From NCBI GenBank assembly GCA_016929635.1, contig JAFGIL010000004.1:102415-158306 (forward strand): a stretch of 55,892 nucleotides of DNA, read 5' to 3'. The translations under genes and the position numbers were made by a program. Origin of the DNA: Endomicrobiales bacterium (GTDB lineage: Bacteria > Elusimicrobiota > Endomicrobiia > Endomicrobiales > JAFGIL01). This document shows positions 9,125-18,599 of the stretch, piece after piece. Numbering within the stretch: position 1 is the first letter of the stretch; each line of letters starts with the position of its first letter. A model generated the notes under the pieces. It was not told the origin of the DNA, did no database searches, and saw only the letters and a list, made by a program, of their open reading frames with translations.

Positions 9125-9817
9125 ATGTTGAAAGTATCGATTGTAATACCAGTTTATAATGAAGAAAATACGATTTTGGACATTCTTAAAAGTGTCAAGG
9201 AAGTAGATATTCCTGGTGAAAAAGAAATAGTTGTTGTTGATGACTGTTCGACCGATAAAACCATGGAAAAGCTTGGCTCAGTTAAAGATAAAAACGTTAT
9301 AACAATCAAACAGCCAAAGAATAGAGGGAAAGGCGCTGCCCTCAGGGTCGGCTTTGAAAAAGTCACCGGAGACGTTGTTATAATACAGGATGCGGATCTT
9401 GAGTACTCGCCCCAGGATTATCCGGCCCTCCTTAAACCGATAATCGAAGGAAAAGCAGATATTGTTTTCGGAAGCCGCTTTGCAGGCGGGGGAGCCCACC
9501 GCGCACATCTTTTCTGGCATTATGTGGCAAACAAATTCCTGACGATGCTGTCAAACTTTTTCACAAATCTGAATCTTACTGACATGGAAATCGGTTACAA
9601 AGTATTTAAAACCGACATTTTAAAAAAAATTAAATTGGAACAAAATAGGTTCGGTTTTGAACCCGAAATCACGGCTAAAGTTGCAAAACTAAAATGCCGT
9701 ATTTATGAAGTGCCGGTTTCATATTACGGGCGCACATATAAAGAAGGCAAAAAAATCGGATGGAAAGACGGAGTAACAGCGCTTTGGTGTATTTTCAAAT
9801 ACAGCCTATTCAGTTAA
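9125..9817 (+). CDS. Glycosyltransferase family 2, DPM1-like
   Basis: The 230-residue protein is a single GT-A domain. It starts [18 protein letters not shown], with [11 protein letters not shown] for nucleotide-sugar binding, the QDADLEY metal-binding DxD motif near residue 90, and FGSRFAGG. There are no C-terminal membrane helices, so it fits short dolichyl- or polyprenyl-phosphate sugar transferases. The acceptor and sugar are unknown. It is the first gene of the plus-strand operon, 30 bases before mnmG. Confidence 0.88.
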   Translation: MLKVSIVIPVYNEENTILDILKSVKEVDIPGEKEIVVVDDCSTDKTMEKLGSVKDKNVITIKQPKNRGKGAALRVGFEKVTGDVVIIQDADLEYSPQDYPALLKPIIEGKADIVFGSRFAGGGAHRAHLFWHYVANKFLTMLSNFFTNLNLTDMEIGYKVFKTDILKKIKLEQNRFGFEPEITAKVAKLKCRIYEVPVSYYGRTYKEGKKIGWKDGVTALWCIFKYSLFS

Positions 9818-9847
9818 AATCATAACTCACCGGAATCCTTAAAAACC

Positions 9848-11671
9848 ATGAATAAATATCAAATTGTTGTTGTTGGTGCAGGTCATGCGGGATGCGAAGC
9901 TGCATTTGCCACAAGCCGCATGGGATTAAAAACCCTTTTGGTTACCATGCATCTTGATGCAATAGCACAGATGTCGTGCAATCCTGCAATTGGCGGGCTT
10001 GCCAAGGGTCAAATTGTCAGGGAAATAGATGCTTTAGGCGGAGAAATGGCTAAAATAACCGACAAGGCAGGACTGCAATTCAGGATGCTGAATTTGTCCA
10101 AAGGGCCTGCTGTCTGGTCTCCCCGGGCACAATGCGATAAAAAGATGTATCACCTCATTATGAAACAGGCCTTAGAGAAACAAAAACATCTTGACCTTCT
10201 GCAGGCAGAAGTAACGAAAATCCTTACAAAAAACGGAAAGATAACAGGGATACAAACAAAAGTCGGGACAAAAATTCATTCGGACGTCGTTATTCTGACA
10301 ACAGGCACTTTTTTAAGAGGATTAATTCATGTCGGGCTGACGCATTTTCCCGGGGGGCGCTTCGGGGAACTGCCCGCAGACAGCTTATCCGGTTCTTTAG
10401 AAGAGCTGGGTTTAAAAATCAAACGTTTAAAAACAGGAACTCCTCCCAGGATAAACAAACAAAGCATAGATTTTTCCAAGTTAATAATACAGGACGGGGA
10501 CAATCCCCCGATACCTTTCTCCCATTTTACGGATAAAAAGAAATTTCGGGAAAAAAAGCAGCTTTCATGCTGGCTGACACACACCAACGAGAAAACTCAT
10601 GACATAATCCGGAAAAATCTTGACCGTTCGCCTCTTTATGCAGGAGTAATAAAAAGCATAGGCCCCAGATACTGCCCGTCTATAGAAGACAAGGTTGTGA
10701 AGTTCAGCAACAAAACACGGCATCAGGTTTTTCTTGAGCCGGAAGGTTATGATACAAATGAGTATTACGCCAACGGCATACCTTCCAGCCTTCCGGAAGA
10801 CGTTCAGGAGGGTATTGTCCATTCCATTCAGGGTCTCGAAAATGCGCAGATAATGAGATACGGGTATGCCATAGAATATGACTTCTGCCCTCCAACCCAG
10901 CTGAAACCAACGCTTGAAACAAAAAATATAGAAAACCTTTTTCATGCCGGACAGATAAACGGCACGACCGGATATGAAGAAGCAGCGGGGCAGGGGCTGG
11001 TTGCCGGCATTAACGCAGCTTTAAAATTAAAAAATGAAGACCCTTTTATTCTCGGGCGAAATGAAGCCTATATAGGTGTCTTAATTGACGAGCTTGTTAC
11101 TAAGGGTACCGATGAACCTTACAGGATGTTTACATCAAGGGCAGAATACAGGCTTTTATTGCGTTCCGATAATGCAGACTTAAGATTAATGGATTACGGG
11201 TATAAGTTCGGTTTGATACAGCCGGATATCTATAGAAAATTTCAATTATACAGGGATATTTTAAATGACAAACTGTCCGGGAAAAAAATAAAACCGTCTA
11301 GAGCTAAAGAAATGGCTCCCTGGGATATGGATACGGTAAACTTTGAAGCGGGGGTAGAAAATAAATATGCGGGTTATATCGTCAGGCAAAAAATCCAGGT
11401 AGAAAAAACAAAAAATATGGATGAAAAAAGAATCCCCTCCGGGATAGATTATGATAATCTATCCGGGCTTTTAAAAGAGACTCAGCAGAAGCTGAAAGCC
11501 ATACTTCCGGTTACCATAGGCCAGGCATCCAGAATCCCCGGCGTTACCCCTGCGGACATAGCAATATTATTAGTTCATATGAGAAAAATGCAAAAAAATA
11601 AACATATACCTCCTCCCCGTTATAACAATAGGGAAAATAAAAAATCAGATAAATTATATTTGAGGAAATGA
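9848..11671 (+). CDS. mnmG: tRNA uridine 5-carboxymethylaminomethyl modification enzyme MnmG
   Basis: The 607-residue protein is full length for MnmG/GidA. The FAD-binding motif VVGAGHAGCEAA lies at residues 8-19, followed by SCNPAIGGLAKGQIVREIDALGG and the conserved AGQINGTTGYEEAAGQG. With MnmE it installs the cmnm5 group on U34 of tRNAs that read NNA and NNG codons. The C-terminal YIVRQ and IPGVTPADIA segments are intact. MnmE is not in the window. The stop overlaps the next start as ATGA. Confidence 0.97.
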   Translation: MNKYQIVVVGAGHAGCEAAFATSRMGLKTLLVTMHLDAIAQMSCNPAIGGLAKGQIVREIDALGGEMAKITDKAGLQFRMLNLSKGPAVWSPRAQCDKKMYHLIMKQALEKQKHLDLLQAEVTKILTKNGKITGIQTKVGTKIHSDVVILTTGTFLRGLIHVGLTHFPGGRFGELPADSLSGSLEELGLKIKRLKTGTPPRINKQSIDFSKLIIQDGDNPPIPFSHFTDKKKFREKKQLSCWLTHTNEKTHDIIRKNLDRSPLYAGVIKSIGPRYCPSIEDKVVKFSNKTRHQVFLEPEGYDTNEYYANGIPSSLPEDVQEGIVHSIQGLENAQIMRYGYAIEYDFCPPTQLKPTLETKNIENLFHAGQINGTTGYEEAAGQGLVAGINAALKLKNEDPFILGRNEAYIGVLIDELVTKGTDEPYRMFTSRAEYRLLLRSDNADLRLMDYGYKFGLIQPDIYRKFQLYRDILNDKLSGKKIKPSRAKEMAPWDMDTVNFEAGVENKYAGYIVRQKIQVEKTKNMDEKRIPSGIDYDNLSGLLKETQQKLKAILPVTIGQASRIPGVTPADIAILLVHMRKMQKNKHIPPPRYNNRENKKSDKLYLRK

Positions 11672-12345
11672 AAATGGATGCCAAAAATAATTATGATGCT
11701 TTAAATGATGTTTCAATAAAAGAAGGTATGGCACTTTTTGGGGTTGCAGATATAAAAGAAACGCGCAGTAAATTTTTAATATCCCCGGAAGTAAGCTCAA
11801 AATTTGACTATGCCATATCTATCGGTTATAGATTATCAAAATCCATTTTGGATACTTTAACCGACTCCCCGAATCAGATATATTATTTTCATTATCAGAG
11901 AATCAATGTTTTACTTGACCAGACAACTTTAAAGTTATCGACATTGATTCAAAACAAGGGCTTTAACGCCTTTCCCATCCCTGCTTCCCAGGTAATTGAC
12001 TGGGAAAAACAACTCGGCAGTGTTTCCCATCGTGAAATTGCACGCCTTGCAGGCCATGGATGGTATGGACGCAATAACCTGCTGGTAAACCCCAAGTATG
12101 GCAGCCAAGTACGATATGCGTCTATCTTAACAAATCTACCCCTGTTAACGGATAATCCGATAAAAGATAATTGTAAAGAATGCAGGGCGTGTATAAGTGT
12201 CTGTCCCGCAAACGCGATAGGAGAAAACGATTTTAATTTAGAAGCATGTCATTTAAAATTAAAAGAGTTTATTAAAACCAAGAAAATCGGACAGATGATA
12301 TGCGGCATCTGCATAAAAGTATGCCCGGGAAAGAAAAATCTCTAG
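11668..12345 (+). CDS. Short QueG-like iron-sulfur protein
   Basis: The 225-residue protein resembles epoxyqueuosine reductase. RLAGHGWYGRNNLLVNPKYGS matches the QueG core, and two ferredoxin-like cysteine clusters follow (CKECRACISVCP and CGICIKVCP), enough for two 4Fe-4S centres. QueG proteins are usually 300-400 residues, so this is a reduced version. It lacks the usual longer cobalamin-domain N-terminus and any HEAT tail. It overlaps mnmG by 4 bases, which links two possible wobble-base (position 34) modification enzymes. The exact reaction is inferred, so no symbol is given. Confidence 0.72.
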   Translation: MKMDAKNNYDALNDVSIKEGMALFGVADIKETRSKFLISPEVSSKFDYAISIGYRLSKSILDTLTDSPNQIYYFHYQRINVLLDQTTLKLSTLIQNKGFNAFPIPASQVIDWEKQLGSVSHREIARLAGHGWYGRNNLLVNPKYGSQVRYASILTNLPLLTDNPIKDNCKECRACISVCPANAIGENDFNLEACHLKLKEFIKTKKIGQMICGICIKVCPGKKNL

Positions 12346-12358
12346 AAATTAATTTAAA

Positions 12359-13093
12359 ATGCAAAATATCTGGCATGAATTTAAACAACTTTTAAACTCT
12401 GATTATAATATTAATATATCAGATTCAGCTGTTTCTCAATTAAAAATATATCTTAATGAGCTTAGGGAATGGAATAAGAAATTCAATCTTATTTCCGGCG
12501 GTTCCGAAGAAGAAATTATCTGGCGGCATTTTTTTGATTCTATCATCTGCAATGTGCTGATTAAAGAGCACTTCAAATTAAACAATCCAATTATAGTTGA
12601 CATCGGCACCGGGGCGGGATTTCCGGGGCTCGCCGCAAAAATTGCAAATCCCGGAATCAATCTGACTCTTATTGATTCAGTAAAAAAGAAATGTTCATTC
12701 CTTGAACATATAATAAATAAGTTAAAACTCACAAATATAAAAGTGCTAAGCGAGCGTGCGGAATTGCTTGGCCAAAATAAAGAATACAGGAACAGCTATG
12801 ATTTTGTCTTGTCCAGGGCATTATGTAAATTCTCTCCGAACCTGGAACTTGCTTTGCCTTTTTTGAAAACCGGGGGATTTGCTTTAATTTATAAGACCGA
12901 AAATACACTGTATGAATCCAAAAATAAAATTACTCCGGCATTAGAAATACTTGGCGGGAAATGGATAAAAGATTTTGTATATACTATTCCTGATAAACAA
13001 AAAAATTATGCTATAATAATATTGGAAAAGATAAACAAAACCCCTGACAGATATCCAAGAAAATCAGGCATTCCTCAGAAAAGGCCTTTATAA
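12359..13093 (+). CDS. rsmG: 16S rRNA (guanine-N7)-methyltransferase RsmG
   Basis: At 244 residues this is typical RsmG (GidB), which makes m7G527 in 16S rRNA. Key motifs are LREWNKKFNLIS, WRHFFDSI, the SAM loop VDIGTGAGFPGLAAKI at residues 80-95 and the C-terminal YPRKSGIPQKRPL. mnmG (gidA) and rsmG (gidB) are commonly adjacent; here the QueG-like gene is inserted between them. The next gene starts 14 bases after the stop. Confidence 0.95.
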   Translation: MQNIWHEFKQLLNSDYNINISDSAVSQLKIYLNELREWNKKFNLISGGSEEEIIWRHFFDSIICNVLIKEHFKLNNPIIVDIGTGAGFPGLAAKIANPGINLTLIDSVKKKCSFLEHIINKLKLTNIKVLSERAELLGQNKEYRNSYDFVLSRALCKFSPNLELALPFLKTGGFALIYKTENTLYESKNKITPALEILGGKWIKDFVYTIPDKQKNYAIIILEKINKTPDRYPRKSGIPQKRPL

Positions 13094-13107
13094 TAAGGGT
13101 TTAAATT

Positions 13108-15291
13108 ATGGTTGAACAAGAAACTATTGATCATCTAATAAAAACCTTCCGTCTTGCAATTGCTAATTTGAGGATTTATCCTCCTACAAGCCAGATAGTT
13201 ATGGCAACCGTTGATACATTCTATAAAACAATTAATAATGTTTTACAGGAGAATAAATCGTTATCCTTTGCCAAACTTGCGGATAAACTTCTGATAAATA
13301 GCACTGAACCTAAAGCCAATGATACCCATATGGCAGCAAACATGGTTATTAAATTATTTGACCAAAAACAAATTCAGAGTATAACTTTCCACTCAGGATT
13401 AACTAAGGATGAACTATCCAACTTTCTGACCAACATTTTAAAAAAGAAAAAGGAAGAACTACCTCAATTTCCCCACATTGCGCTGGATCAAACCGTATAT
13501 GTCGCAACAGTAAAAGGAGAAGAAACTGTTGTCAAGATTTCTGACTCGCTTAAAACATCAGGCGGTGATATAATAGGATTAATAAAATCAATACGCGAAT
13601 CATATGATATGATCGATGAAATCCCGGACCACAACACTCGCGAGCAACTGCAGGAACACCTTGCCCAGGAATTAGCCAGACAGGACACAACCGTACTACG
13701 CGATATATTTGACAGAGACCTCCCTCCTAAAATAGAACAATCCGGATTGAAAAAAAGGTTATTGAATTCACTTTCAAGGGAAAAAATACAGGATATTTTT
13801 GGTGAAATAGCAACATGGTATGAGGAAATAAGAAAAATGGAAGGTTCAGATTTTGCTGCTGTTGAGCAACTCGAAAAACTGAAAAAATTTATGCATAATG
13901 TCCTTATTGCCCCTGCTGCAAAAGAAATCCCTAAGCAGTTTTTCGAAGATTTGTTAAGAAAAGGCTTGATTAATGAGCTGCCAGAATGGTTTTCCAAGGA
14001 ACCCGAAAAACCTACAACTATATTTGAAGTTGAGAAACTGCTTGAAAAGCCCCCTGTTGAACTTCTGGATAAATCAACCCTGGACAACCTGCCTCAGCTT
14101 GTTGAAAAACTTTGCCAAATAGAATACAATGAGTTGATTGTTAAGCTTCTTGAAAAACTTCTTGAAAACCTAAAAAACACTGCGCCAAAAATACGCTTGC
14201 CGGCAATTAGAGGCATACTCAATATATATAACGTACTTCAATCGCACGGAAAAGAGAATCTGCTTAAATATATAGAGCTTCCTGTATTAGAGACGGCTAA
14301 AAAAGAAACATCTTCAGATGTATACTACTATCTGGCAGAACTGCTGCGGCTTCGCGCGCGGCAAAACCTGCTTTACGGAGACTATGATGCTTCTTTCCAA
14401 ATTGTAGATTTACTGCGAAAGCAATTGTCGCAGGAAATAATGCCGGATCAGAAAATAAGGAACAGTGCAAAAGACACCCTTGAGCAGTTAATGTCGGATA
14501 TATCTGAAATATTGATAACTGATTTAAAGTCTTCAAATGAAAAAAAGCACTCAAACAGCATGCAAATGTTTGCTAAATTCGGGTCGCTGGCTGTTGAGCC
14601 TTTAATAAAGGTTGTTAAAGGTGCTGATGACATACGAATAATAAGGCTTGCGTCTATTGCATTAAAAAACCTGGGTGAATTCGCCCACAATAGGTTTATT
14701 GAAGAACTGAATCTGGGGCTGACGGCAGAAGAAATTATCAGAGTAATTAAATCTATCAATGATTTAGGCTATGAAGGAGTAATTGAACATTTAAATGTAC
14801 TTTTACGGCATCCTGACCTGAATGTGAAGATAGCAATCTTGAATTTATTAGCTGCGATGAACAACAATCAATCTAAATCACTATTAATAGACCAATTGAA
14901 CGACGAAAATTATTCTGTAGTTGCTGAAACTGCAAAAATACTTTCTGATCTAAAATGCAAGGAATCAGTACCAAGGATAGTAAAGATTCTTGATTCTTCA
15001 AAAACCCCGCCAAAAATTCAGGAACAACTATGTATATTCCTGGGAAATCTTGAGGATTACAGGGCTGTACCCGTGCTAATAAAAAAACTAAAGAAAATAT
15101 TTGTATTGTTCTCACAAAACCGCAAGGACACGGACCTCGTGAGAATGCGCGCTGCGTGGTCATTGAGAAAGTTTGCCGGCCAGGATATAGAAGAATCCCT
15201 GACAAAAGCAGCCAAAGATACTAATAACTCTATTGCAAAGACAGCCAAAGAATCGCTTGATATTATACGGCAAAGCACAAAATCTCAATAA
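13108..15291 (+). CDS. HEAT-repeat protein with unknown N-terminal domain
   Basis: The 727-residue protein is mostly alpha-helical. From about residue 480 it shows HEAT-type repeats (AVEPLIKVVKGADDIRIIRLA, LLRHPDLNVKIAILNLLAAM, LIDQLNDENYSVVAETA, AVPVLIKKLK). The N-terminal 130 residues (RLAIANLRIYPPTSQIV, then KLADKLLINS) form a module I do not recognise by name; similar openings occur on HD or HEAT signalling proteins of related bacteria. No signal peptide or membrane helix is visible, so it is cytoplasmic and probably a scaffold. It is cotranscribed with rsmG and the following dehydrogenase. Confidence 0.7.
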   Translation: MVEQETIDHLIKTFRLAIANLRIYPPTSQIVMATVDTFYKTINNVLQENKSLSFAKLADKLLINSTEPKANDTHMAANMVIKLFDQKQIQSITFHSGLTKDELSNFLTNILKKKKEELPQFPHIALDQTVYVATVKGEETVVKISDSLKTSGGDIIGLIKSIRESYDMIDEIPDHNTREQLQEHLAQELARQDTTVLRDIFDRDLPPKIEQSGLKKRLLNSLSREKIQDIFGEIATWYEEIRKMEGSDFAAVEQLEKLKKFMHNVLIAPAAKEIPKQFFEDLLRKGLINELPEWFSKEPEKPTTIFEVEKLLEKPPVELLDKSTLDNLPQLVEKLCQIEYNELIVKLLEKLLENLKNTAPKIRLPAIRGILNIYNVLQSHGKENLLKYIELPVLETAKKETSSDVYYYLAELLRLRARQNLLYGDYDASFQIVDLLRKQLSQEIMPDQKIRNSAKDTLEQLMSDISEILITDLKSSNEKKHSNSMQMFAKFGSLAVEPLIKVVKGADDIRIIRLASIALKNLGEFAHNRFIEELNLGLTAEEIIRVIKSINDLGYEGVIEHLNVLLRHPDLNVKIAILNLLAAMNNNQSKSLLIDQLNDENYSVVAETAKILSDLKCKESVPRIVKILDSSKTPPKIQEQLCIFLGNLEDYRAVPVLIKKLKKIFVLFSQNRKDTDLVRMRAAWSLRKFAGQDIEESLTKAAKDTNNSIAKTAKESLDIIRQSTKSQ

Positions 15292-15303
15292 GTGCCCGAA
15301 TTT

Positions 15304-16437
15304 ATGCTTTTTAATTTTTATTCGCCAACAAACGTTATATTCGGCTCCGGTAAAATCTCACAGCTCTCAGAAGAGATAGCAAGACTAAATAAAAAAAAGG
15401 CTTTTCTTGTTACAGGAAAAGAATCCGTAAGAAAAAACGGTATTTTACATACGATAACTGCCAATATTAAACAAAGTAATTTAAAATACAAGCTCTTTGA
15501 TAAAGTTTATAAAAATCCGGATACAAAACTTGTTGATGAAGGTTTAGAACTTGCATCAGCGGAAAAATGCGATATTGTTATAGGTATCGGAGGAGGAAGC
15601 GTTATTGACTGCGCAAAGGCAATTGCCGGGTTGTTTAACGAAAAAGGCTTTACTTCATCTCTGGATTTCTTGGAAGTTGACGGAACTAAAACCGTATCTG
15701 TTCCCGGGCTTCCTTTTATATCCGTTCCAACTGTAGCCGGTACAGGCGCAGAAGTAACAAAGAATGCCGTAATTGTCAATCCGGATAAAAAAACAAAAAG
15801 AAGCATCCGTCATCAGTACATGTTTGCAAAAACCTGTATAATTGACCCGGAATTGACTGTTTCCGTGCCAAGAGAAGTAACCGCCATATCATCAATCGAT
15901 GCTTTCTGTCATCTTATTGAAGGATACATCAGCAAAAAAAGCACTTCAGTTACTGATGTTTTGGCGCTTGAAGGACTAAATATAACCAAGAATACGATTT
16001 TTAATTTAGTTAATAAAACAGACGATATAATACTGAGAGAAAAAATGTCATTTGCATCATTTCTAGGAGGGGTTGTTATATCTAACTCCGGCTTAACTCT
16101 AGCTCACGGGATAGGCTCGGTAATCGGACCCCGATACAATATTCCACACGGAATCAGTTGCAGTATATGTTTGCCTGAAATTTTGAAATTGAATTGGCCT
16201 TATATAGACAAATTAAAACGAAATGAGTTGGTAAATATATTCGGCACGAGTATAGCCGAATATATAAACAATCTGCTGGAAAAGCTGGGATTGCCAAAAT
16301 CTTTATCTGAATTGGACATTAAAAAGAACGATATTGAAAGCATTGCCAAAAAATCGCTGGAAACATCTTCATCAAAAGGAAATCCCCGGGAAGTAAGCTT
16401 AGTCGAATTAGAAAATATATTGAATCAAAAACTATAG
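15304..16437 (+). CDS. Iron-containing alcohol dehydrogenase family protein
   Basis: The protein belongs to the group III Fe-ADH family. It shows NFYSPTNVIFGSG at the start, the NAD-binding GIGGGSVIDCAKAI and TVAGTGAEVTKNAV, and metal ligands in SSIDAFCHLIEG (Asp, His), LAHGIGS and NIPHGISC (His, His). It reduces aldehydes or oxidises alcohols with NAD(P); the substrate is unknown. A GTG at 15292 directly after the HEAT gene stop is an alternative start adding 4 residues. The ATG at 15304 fits the usual family N-terminus better, and neither has a clear ribosome site. Confidence 0.9.
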   Translation: MLFNFYSPTNVIFGSGKISQLSEEIARLNKKKAFLVTGKESVRKNGILHTITANIKQSNLKYKLFDKVYKNPDTKLVDEGLELASAEKCDIVIGIGGGSVIDCAKAIAGLFNEKGFTSSLDFLEVDGTKTVSVPGLPFISVPTVAGTGAEVTKNAVIVNPDKKTKRSIRHQYMFAKTCIIDPELTVSVPREVTAISSIDAFCHLIEGYISKKSTSVTDVLALEGLNITKNTIFNLVNKTDDIILREKMSFASFLGGVVISNSGLTLAHGIGSVIGPRYNIPHGISCSICLPEILKLNWPYIDKLKRNELVNIFGTSIAEYINNLLEKLGLPKSLSELDIKKNDIESIAKKSLETSSSKGNPREVSLVELENILNQKL

Positions 16438-16477
16438 TACAATATTTTAAATATATTATAAAGCTTGAGGTAATAAT

Positions 16478-16954
16478 ATGCTAATAAAAGACATCATGTT
16501 AAAAAATGTTTTATCGGTTGAAAGAAGCACAACCTTATCAAGACTGCTAAAATCCTATGAAAAGTTTCATGGATTGCCGCTTGTGCCTGTGGTTGACGAA
16601 AACAAGCATCTTGTCGGCCAGGTATCCATTCAGGATATCCTCAGTGTTTTTACCCCGCACGGAAGGGATTTACAGAGAATACTTGACTCTCTTCCCTTTG
16701 TTGAAAGAGAAAAAGAAGATATCTTTTCATCGGATATTCCTTCTGAAATGGGTTTTTTAATTGTTGTGGATGATTTTATGGACCGGAAAGTAATATCCTT
16801 ATCTGAAGACCTTCCGATTGAGGAAGCATATCAGACCTTTGGGAAGTATTCTGTAGATGAAGCTCTAGTTGTAAATAAAGAAAACCAGCTTGTTGGAATA
16901 ATAGGTAAATTTGACATTATTTTGGCTGTTTTCAGACAAAAAGGAATAATATAA
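16478..16954 (+). CDS. CBS-domain-pair protein
   Basis: The 158-residue protein carries two CBS motifs. The first is IKDIMLKNVLSVERSTTLSR to PLVPVVDENKHLVGQVSIQDIL; the second is DFMDRKVISLSEDLPIEEAY to EALVVNKENQLVGIIGKFDIIL. CBS pairs bind adenosyl nucleotides and regulate enzymes or transporters. The gene is 27 bases before the CPA2 antiporter, which makes the antiporter a likely partner (inference). The start has a GAGGTAAT ribosome site. Confidence 0.85.
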   Translation: MLIKDIMLKNVLSVERSTTLSRLLKSYEKFHGLPLVPVVDENKHLVGQVSIQDILSVFTPHGRDLQRILDSLPFVEREKEDIFSSDIPSEMGFLIVVDDFMDRKVISLSEDLPIEEAYQTFGKYSVDEALVVNKENQLVGIIGKFDIILAVFRQKGII

Positions 16955-16981
16955 AAATATCCTATTCATAGGAGCATTAAG

Positions 16982-18163
16982 TTGAATTCATTACTAGGTG
17001 CTGGTGTTATTTTTCTCTCAGGGCTTTTGCTTGCCAGAGCCTTCCGCTGGTTCAAAATACCGTCCATAACAGCATATCTTATTCTTGGTATAATCCTGGG
17101 ACCGGTATTTTTAAACGTCATACCTGGCAAAATTATAAGCATATCAGGATTAATTTCCAATTTTGTTTTGGGCATCGTGGCTTTTAGTATCGGTAGGACA
17201 TTTCATCGTGAAAATTTCCGCCTTTTTGGAAGGCAGGTTTTATGGATATCCATTCTTGAAGCTATAGGCGCATGGTTTATGGTAACAGTTATTCTTTTAA
17301 TAGTATTCAAATCCATTGCTGTTGCAATAGTTTTCGGTGCTATTGCATCTGCCACGGCCCCTGCTGCCACGATAATGGTTATTAGAGAATATAAAGCCAG
17401 AGGGCCCGTAACAAATACTTTGTTGGGGGTTGTGGCAATTGATGATGCCTGGTGTTTAATAATATTTGCGATATCTCTGGCCGTTTCAAAAGCCATACTC
17501 TTTCATCAGCCCGGTACACAATTAATGCTTATAAACGTTTTCACCAAATCTATTATTGAAATTATTGGTGCTTTTTTCTTAGGCGCTATATTAGGGTTAA
17601 TGCTGGATTTTGTTGGTAAAATACTAAGAACACCAGAGGAAGTATTAACGGTTTCTATCGGATTTATATTTGTAGCTGCGGGTATTTCTATGCATTTCAA
17701 TCTCTCTGTGCTTTTAACCTGCATGGTATTAGGCCTGGCTTTAACAAACATAAGGAATGCTAACGAACAATTTTTCGAATCGCTGCAAAAAGTTGACACT
17801 ACCCTGTTTTTGTTCTTTTTTGTGCTGGCTGGCGCAAATCTGGAAATAAATCAACTGGAAAATCTAAGCGTTATGGGAGTTTTTTATTTGATATTCAGGA
17901 TTATAGGCAAAGTCGGAGGAGCTTATATTGGCGGAAAGATTTCTAACGCAAGCTCACAAATCCAGAAATATTTAGGCTGGGGGTTAGTGCCCCAGGCAGG
18001 TGTAGCCTTGGGTTGTGCCCTGGTGGTTAAATCTGAATTACCTGAAATAGGAGGTCTTATTTTCAGTACAATAGTGGCTACAACCGTGATTTATGAAATA
18101 TTTGGGCCATTATGTACAAAGTATGCCCTCATTAAAACCGGAGAAATTGAAGAGAAAGCTTAA
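16982..18163 (+). CDS. CPA2-family cation/proton antiporter
   Basis: The 393-residue protein has about 12 hydrophobic segments. It shows RWFKIPSITAYLILGIILGP, the LGIVAFSIGRTF stretch typical of KefB/NapA-type antiporters, and VAIDDAWCLI, whose two Asp (154, 155) are the ion-site pair of electrogenic NapA-like members. There is no TrkA-N or TrkA-C tail; the separate upstream CBS protein may supply regulation. The start is TTG, supported by AGGAG 8 bases upstream. The ion specificity is not decidable here. Confidence 0.88.
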   Translation: MNSLLGAGVIFLSGLLLARAFRWFKIPSITAYLILGIILGPVFLNVIPGKIISISGLISNFVLGIVAFSIGRTFHRENFRLFGRQVLWISILEAIGAWFMVTVILLIVFKSIAVAIVFGAIASATAPAATIMVIREYKARGPVTNTLLGVVAIDDAWCLIIFAISLAVSKAILFHQPGTQLMLINVFTKSIIEIIGAFFLGAILGLMLDFVGKILRTPEEVLTVSIGFIFVAAGISMHFNLSVLLTCMVLGLALTNIRNANEQFFESLQKVDTTLFLFFFVLAGANLEINQLENLSVMGVFYLIFRIIGKVGGAYIGGKISNASSQIQKYLGWGLVPQAGVALGCALVVKSELPEIGGLIFSTIVATTVIYEIFGPLCTKYALIKTGEIEEKA

Positions 18164-18164
18164 C

Positions 18165-18572
18165 ATGGATAAATCAGTAAACATTGCCGAGTTTTTCGTT
18201 CGCACAACAAAAAGAACAGATTTTATTGAAATAACCCGAAAGGTTCAGGAAGCAGTTACAAAAAGTAAAATCAAAAACGGGATATGCCACATATTCATCC
18301 CTCATACAACCGCCGGTATAATAATAAATGAACATGCCGATCCCGATGTTATAGCAGACATTTCAGAAACTCTTGAAAAAATTGTTCCATGGAAAAATAA
18401 TTACTCACATATGGAAGGTAATTCCGCCGCCCACATTAAATCAAGCATCGCAGGAACTTCAAAAAGCGTATTTATTGAAAACGGGAATCTTATGCTTGGC
18501 ACTTGGCAGGGTATATTTTTTGCTGAGTTCGACGGACCCAGATCCCGGAAGGTATGGATAAAAATTGTATAA
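18165..18572 (+). CDS. yjbQ: YjbQ-family protein (UPF0047)
   Basis: From the ATG at 18165 the protein has 135 residues, the normal YjbQ length; an in-frame upstream ATG at 18093 lies inside the antiporter gene and is unlikely. Family marks are IFIPHTTAGIIINEHADPDV, SHMEGNSAAHIKSS and LGTWQGIFFAEFDGPRSRKV. YjbQ proteins have weak thiamine-phosphate synthase activity in vitro; the true role is unclear. It starts 1 base after the antiporter stop and ends the operon. Confidence 0.92.
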   Translation: MDKSVNIAEFFVRTTKRTDFIEITRKVQEAVTKSKIKNGICHIFIPHTTAGIIINEHADPDVIADISETLEKIVPWKNNYSHMEGNSAAHIKSSIAGTSKSVFIENGNLMLGTWQGIFFAEFDGPRSRKVWIKIV

Positions 18573-18599
18573 ATTGAAATAAAAAGGTTTATGCTTTTT

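Noticed and set aside
13488-14087. Minus-strand 199-residue ORF opposite the HEAT gene
   Set aside because: It is a Ser-rich shadow of the HEAT gene's codons without a ribosome site or recognisable domain.
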